Source: Bacteroidota bacterium (GTDB lineage: Bacteria; Bacteroidota; Bacteroidia; Cytophagales; Cyclobacteriaceae). From it: a DNA stretch of 64,000 bases. The stretch lies in the NCBI GenBank assembly GCA_016191555.1, contig JACPVX010000029.1, forward strand, positions 176,706-240,705. The letters are read 5' to 3'. The notes below the pieces were generated by a model. That model was not told the origin of the DNA. It made no database searches and saw nothing but the letters and a program-made list of their open reading frames with translations. Position numbers and translations under genes: made by a program. This document shows, piece after piece, positions 60,697-64,000 of the stretch; the stretch's first letter is position 1, and each line of letters starts with the position of its first letter.

Positions 60697-63230
60697 GAAG
60701 AGCGTGTGTGATAGAATTTAAAGTAAAGCACTACTAAAAGAGCAATAATAATCAAAGCCCACTCATGCGGCTCTGGCACCGCTCCATCCGATTGCTTAGA
60801 AGCATTCTTCAGGCTGTTGTCATTATCTTTGATGTCGAAACGTTCGTAGTCTTTGGCTGTTTCTAGTACAATTAAACTCGATACCGGAGAAACGACATAT
60901 GCTGTAGAAGCTTCATCTACTAATTCCTGATTAATAAAGTCATCGTTGAAATAGTTGCGGCCTACTTTACGTAACACATTGTTGTAGGCAAACAAACGCG
61001 CCAAGTGATCGGGCGCATTGCTTCTGTTAGTTGTATCAATTAGCGGTTGTTTGCGGATAACAATCCGGGCATCGTGAATAATGGTTTGACTGTTATCTTC
61101 TTGGGTTGCTACAAATTTGTTTTCCTTCAATAATGTATTCAATTCGCCAATAGAGCCATGTAAAAATTCAAATGCGCGTAACTCGCGAAGCGACCGAACA
61201 TAAGCGGATGTTTCAACACCTACATTATAAACGAGGCATTTTCGGTTATCTGAAAAATATTTTTCCGTTGCTTTAGCAAACTCACTTTCCTTAAAATCGC
61301 TGAGATGTGGAGAAACCGTTTGGCCTTTAGTTACAACTAAACTTTGCTCCAAATCTTTTATCAGGTGAAAAGGGAACAGTGAATAGTTTCGTTTCATTAA
61401 CTCGTAAGCTACCGACTGGTTTTCCTGAGTTAATTGAATAAACGAATCATGGCGATACACAAAAACCTCACGCTGCTTTGCGAACTCGAGTAATACGCGC
61501 AATTCATCTTTTGTCCAGCTATTGTTTAAATCCAGATAAAGTTTTTTAATAATCTGTGGCCGATAGGTCGGAGTATATTCTTCAATTTTGAAAAGATTAT
61601 TTTGAAAAATAAATTGATTATTGGTAGGAATCGGCTGAGTGGAAGTGATCAAATTAAATTCAGAATCATAAGCACCTTCGCGCCTGTAAAATCCTTCATT
61701 ATCTTTCTCGAATCCACCAGGAATCACCGCATTTTCTTCGCCACCTATCATTCGAAAGCGAATCACCTCTTGGGCATTACTCGCTGTTGGTCCTTGAAAT
61801 GTAATGTTTTGGTAAATCGTTTTTCCGCTTTCTATTATTAAAGGAGATGTGATACCGATTTTGAACTTCCGCTCTTCGTTGATGGTGCATGGGAAAACGC
61901 GCACGGTAACAGTATTACCTTCCTGCCAATGAACGACCGATGGATCGCGTCTCTCTACACCTACAATCTGTTGGTATGTTTTTGTTGCTTTTTGTTTGGA
62001 GGTGAGAATTGCCTTTTCTTCTTTGCCTTCAATCCACAACGAAAGTGATGTAACAACAGAGCCTTCGGGCAATTGAAACGTGAAGATGGCTTCTTGTGTA
62101 TTGCCATTCCACCGCGCAGGCCCCGAGTTGCGTATGTTGAAATATTTTTCGGTGTATGCCAACCGTAAGTATGGGTAAACATCAATATCTGAAACGATGT
62201 ATGGGATACTCAAATCTTTTCCAGTCCACAAACGCTCGTTGGACCGGTGCCTCGAATCAGAAAGTACTCTGAGAATGTTTACCCTCTCCACGCGGTTTAG
62301 TGAAATACTAGAACTAAAACTCGCGAGCAATACGAGCGGGTCGTGCTTTCGGGCTTCATCCCATGTTACCGTTCGTGGCATAAAATCCCAACTATCCCAT
62401 CGGTCTCTGCGTGTGCTGTACACTAAATCTGATTTAAGAATACGTTGCGTAATCCAATCGTTCGGAATAGTTTGCCCAACACGAATCCAGATTGGCAATT
62501 CTGTATTGGGGTTGAGAACCGATTGGTTAGCAAATTTTTCAATCGCAGTAATTCTCTTTTTCCATTCCGTCACAAACGCTACACAAACGAGTATCACACT
62601 GACCGAGCCCACCACCAACCAAGCTATCTCAGCTCTATTAATCCGAAATTGGATGATCCTCACGCAACACACCAGCAGAATCAACGGCACAAAAATGTGG
62701 CCGCCAATTCCTAATGCAATCATACCAATTGCTCCCGCGGGCATAAACATCACTACATACAATGTCATATACAGGTATAACACGATGGCACAGCCGAGGA
62801 AAAATGCCAGCAGTCGCTTCACCCATGTAGGCACATCGGAGAAAAAGCGAAAGCTCAACAGCACGATGGATGAAATAATTAAATACACACAAAACCATTC
62901 TACCGAATCTTCAAACACAGCAATATCTCTGTTTAATGAGTAGGCGCTGATCAGAAATAGGTTTGTGAGAATAATAGTTTTGTCAATGGTCTTTTTTCGG
63001 AAGCTCTTGATGATACCAAACTCATTATGGAAATAGAGGTATAATAAATAACCAAGAGCAATGATGTAATGTGCAACAAACATGGAAAAAGAGGAATGTA
63101 AATTCTCAGTACCGACCTTTTCCGTAATAACATAAATGATCGATGACACGATCAGTAAAACATAGCCTGTCAGAAATCGCTTGGATTGATCATGATCCTT
63201 CCTGCCAGAGTTGGTATTTTCTATTTCCAT
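60693..63230 (-). CDS. XrtN-system VIT domain protein (exosortase substrate)
   Basis: An 845-residue protein. Residues 18-225 hold about seven membrane helices; a long exposed region follows. A VIT domain lies near 355-465 (IWIEGKEEKAIL, YQQIVGVERRDPSVVHW, VRVFPCTI). The C-terminus carries the sorting signal: VPEPHEWALIIIALLVVLYF then KFYHTR-SS (818-845), i.e. a PEP motif, a hydrophobic helix and a basic tail. It matches the known XrtN-associated VIT family. The stop overlaps the xrtN start by four bases (ATGA), so the pair forms one unit. Confidence 0.9.
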   Translation of the reverse strand: MEIENTNSGRKDHDQSKRFLTGYVLLIVSSIIYVITEKVGTENLHSSFSMFVAHYIIALGYLLYLYFHNEFGIIKSFRKKTIDKTIILTNLFLISAYSLNRDIAVFEDSVEWFCVYLIISSIVLLSFRFFSDVPTWVKRLLAFFLGCAIVLYLYMTLYVVMFMPAGAIGMIALGIGGHIFVPLILLVCCVRIIQFRINRAEIAWLVVGSVSVILVCVAFVTEWKKRITAIEKFANQSVLNPNTELPIWIRVGQTIPNDWITQRILKSDLVYSTRRDRWDSWDFMPRTVTWDEARKHDPLVLLASFSSSISLNRVERVNILRVLSDSRHRSNERLWTGKDLSIPYIVSDIDVYPYLRLAYTEKYFNIRNSGPARWNGNTQEAIFTFQLPEGSVVTSLSLWIEGKEEKAILTSKQKATKTYQQIVGVERRDPSVVHWQEGNTVTVRVFPCTINEERKFKIGITSPLIIESGKTIYQNITFQGPTASNAQEVIRFRMIGGEENAVIPGGFEKDNEGFYRREGAYDSEFNLITSTQPIPTNNQFIFQNNLFKIEEYTPTYRPQIIKKLYLDLNNSWTKDELRVLLEFAKQREVFVYRHDSFIQLTQENQSVAYELMKRNYSLFPFHLIKDLEQSLVVTKGQTVSPHLSDFKESEFAKATEKYFSDNRKCLVYNVGVETSAYVRSLRELRAFEFLHGSIGELNTLLKENKFVATQEDNSQTIIHDARIVIRKQPLIDTTNRSNAPDHLARLFAYNNVLRKVGRNYFNDDFINQELVDEASTAYVVSPVSSLIVLETAKDYERFDIKDNDNSLKNASKQSDGAVPEPHEWALIIIALLVVLYFKFYHTRSS

Positions 63231-63276
63231 AGTTTGACTTTTAAAATGAATGATGAATCTGCCAACGAAATAAAAG

Positions 63277-63295
63277 TACTTTGTGTTTCAAAGTA
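63277..63295. promoter_or_regulatory. 7-bp inverted repeat upstream of the XrtN operon
   Basis: TACTTTG-N5-CAAAGTA is a perfect inverted repeat, 46 bases before the ATG of the VIT gene. It lies in the 125-base gap to the next gene, where no other gene is evident. It could be an operator. No regulator is adjacent. Confidence 0.4.
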
Positions 63296-63355
63296 AAAGA
63301 GAATTATTTGCTTTGATCGTTCAATCAATAGAAAATCATGGAAGTGTAATTGAGC

Positions 63356-64000
63356 TTATCGTAGCTTCACCGCTACCCACATATAAGCAGGGCTGGAAAG
63401 CGGATGATACATGCCATAGTTGGTTTGGCCAAAGCTACGTGCGGTTTGTGAATTGTTTGGTTTGGCTGGGCCATTTTTGGAAAGATCCAATCTTCCCGTT
63501 TCTACTGTAAATCCAAGAAGCTGTACTTCCTCTTTCTTGAGCTTATAAGCCTTAAAGGGAATCTTGGCCTCGTAAACATAAGAACCATCATCTGTGATAG
63601 TCATAATCACTTCAATGCCATTCATTAACCCCAATCGGCTTGAAACAATTGATTCTTTAGAAAGCCCCAATAACTCAAGCACATCTACATCTGTCAGCAT
63701 TTGCTTTTTAGTAAGCGTACGCCCGGCCACATCTTGCGGTAAAGGCTCTGGAGCTTTTTTCAGTTCAACCGGATCCTTGCCTACAGGATATTTTATGCCG
63801 AGTTTACCTCTCTTTTTACCTTTAGCATCTAGTTTGACAAACAAACCATACAAGGCTATTTTCTGCTGCGTAAGGTCATCTGAAATTTTTATTCGCCAGT
63901 ACAGGTTTTCCGTATCATTGGCAACATTGTACAAAAACTTGCCATCCTGATCCAACCACCAATCAGTTTTCCACTCATCCGTCAATCCATCTACTACAAT
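63356..64000 (-). CDS. CBM9-like domain protein, C-terminal part (cut by window edge)
   Basis: The frame is open to the right edge; the first in-window residues read IVVDGLTDEWKTDWW, the typical beginning of a CBM9-like sugar-binding module (xxDGxxDEWxxA). About 215 residues are visible. Later segments (YWRIKISDD, YEAKIPFKAYKL, PAYMWVAVKLR) fit a beta-sandwich. The true start is off the window. The protein is likely secreted; the N-terminal signal cannot be checked. It is upstream of the XrtN pair on the same strand, with a 125-base gap. Confidence 0.68.
   Translation of the reverse strand: MVVDGLTDEWKTDWWLDQDGKFLYNVANDTENLYWRIKISDDLTQQKIALYGLFVKLDAKGKKRGKLGIKYPVGKDPVELKKAPEPLPQDVAGRTLTKKQMLTDVDVLELLGLSKESIVSSRLGLMNGIEVIMTITDDGSYVYEAKIPFKAYKLKKEEVQLLGFTVETGRLDLSKNGPAKPNNSQTARSFGQTNYGMYHPLSSPAYMWVAVKLR

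Noticed and set aside
62197..62943. 248-codon plus-strand frame inside the VIT gene
   Set aside because: It is an antisense shadow: residues look random and the VIT gene covers it fully with clear domains.

Overview
The window is a gene-dense stretch of a Bacteroidota chromosome, most likely Cytophagales. Four things point there: gliding genes (gldB, gldD, gldE), the Bacteroidota-type order mutY-ssb-gldE-gldD beside a HU gene and an RNase G gene, promoters of the TTG-N19-TAnnTTTG type, and an exosortase N (XrtN) locus. Most genes lack a Shine-Dalgarno sequence and several start with GTG or TTG. By eye the GC content is in the low forties. I saw no rRNA, tRNA, CRISPR array or intact insertion sequence. 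No gene-free gap exceeds 300 bases; the longest (36090-36382) holds a GC-rich palindromic repeat-like element.

Layout. 1-9.5 kb: an orphan histidine kinase, membrane proteins, an arginyltransferase-like protein, a secreted amidohydrolase, an OmpA-type protein, an acyltransferase, the ribosome-rescue hydrolase ArfB, and an IF2-N-like charged protein. 9.5-21.4 kb, all minus strand: tricorn-type S41 protease, an unlisted 48-codon gene, a propeller/Y_Y_Y membrane sensor without an output domain, recG, gldD, gldE, ssb, mutY. 21.6-29.9 kb, plus strand: HU, a TPR protein, a 29-residue basic protein, RNase G, a Prc-like protease, a helical secreted protein, htpG. 29.9-43.7 kb: housekeeping and envelope genes (yraN, sugar-phosphate isomerase, lipB, a GH113-like hydrolase, an exported class V aminotransferase, a DnaQ-like exonuclease, rnr, polyprenyl synthase, a lipoprotein, and a HEAT-cyclophilin fusion). 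43.7-52.8 kb: TerB-like protein, feoB/feoA, gldB, deoxynucleoside kinase, pseudouridine synthase, DUF1801 protein, S9 peptidase, holin-like membrane protein. 52.8-56.7 kb: a BRO-N-like remnant, a RhuM-family gene, a DnaQ/GIY-YIG fusion, recX and tag. 56.8-64 kb: a DUF3857/transglutaminase/DUF2569 fusion facing the two-gene XrtN system (VIT-domain substrate plus exosortase), then the end of a CBM9-like gene.

How the genes fit together. Much of the window serves the cell envelope: gliding/T9SS-associated lipoproteins, secreted proteases, and a dedicated exosortase-substrate pair. The rest is DNA repair (recG, mutY, ssb, recX, tag, nucleases) and RNA metabolism (RNase G, RNase R, ArfB, pseudouridine synthase). 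The best candidate for a poorly understood system is the XrtN locus: the substrate gene overlaps the sortase gene by ATGA, the sortase appears to carry an EpsI-like tail, and a perfect 7-bp inverted repeat lies just upstream. The family pair is already known to me, but its function is not. Weaker but notable are the intergenic repeats, a sigma-54-like promoter before htpG, and a possible metal-regulator operator before feoA.
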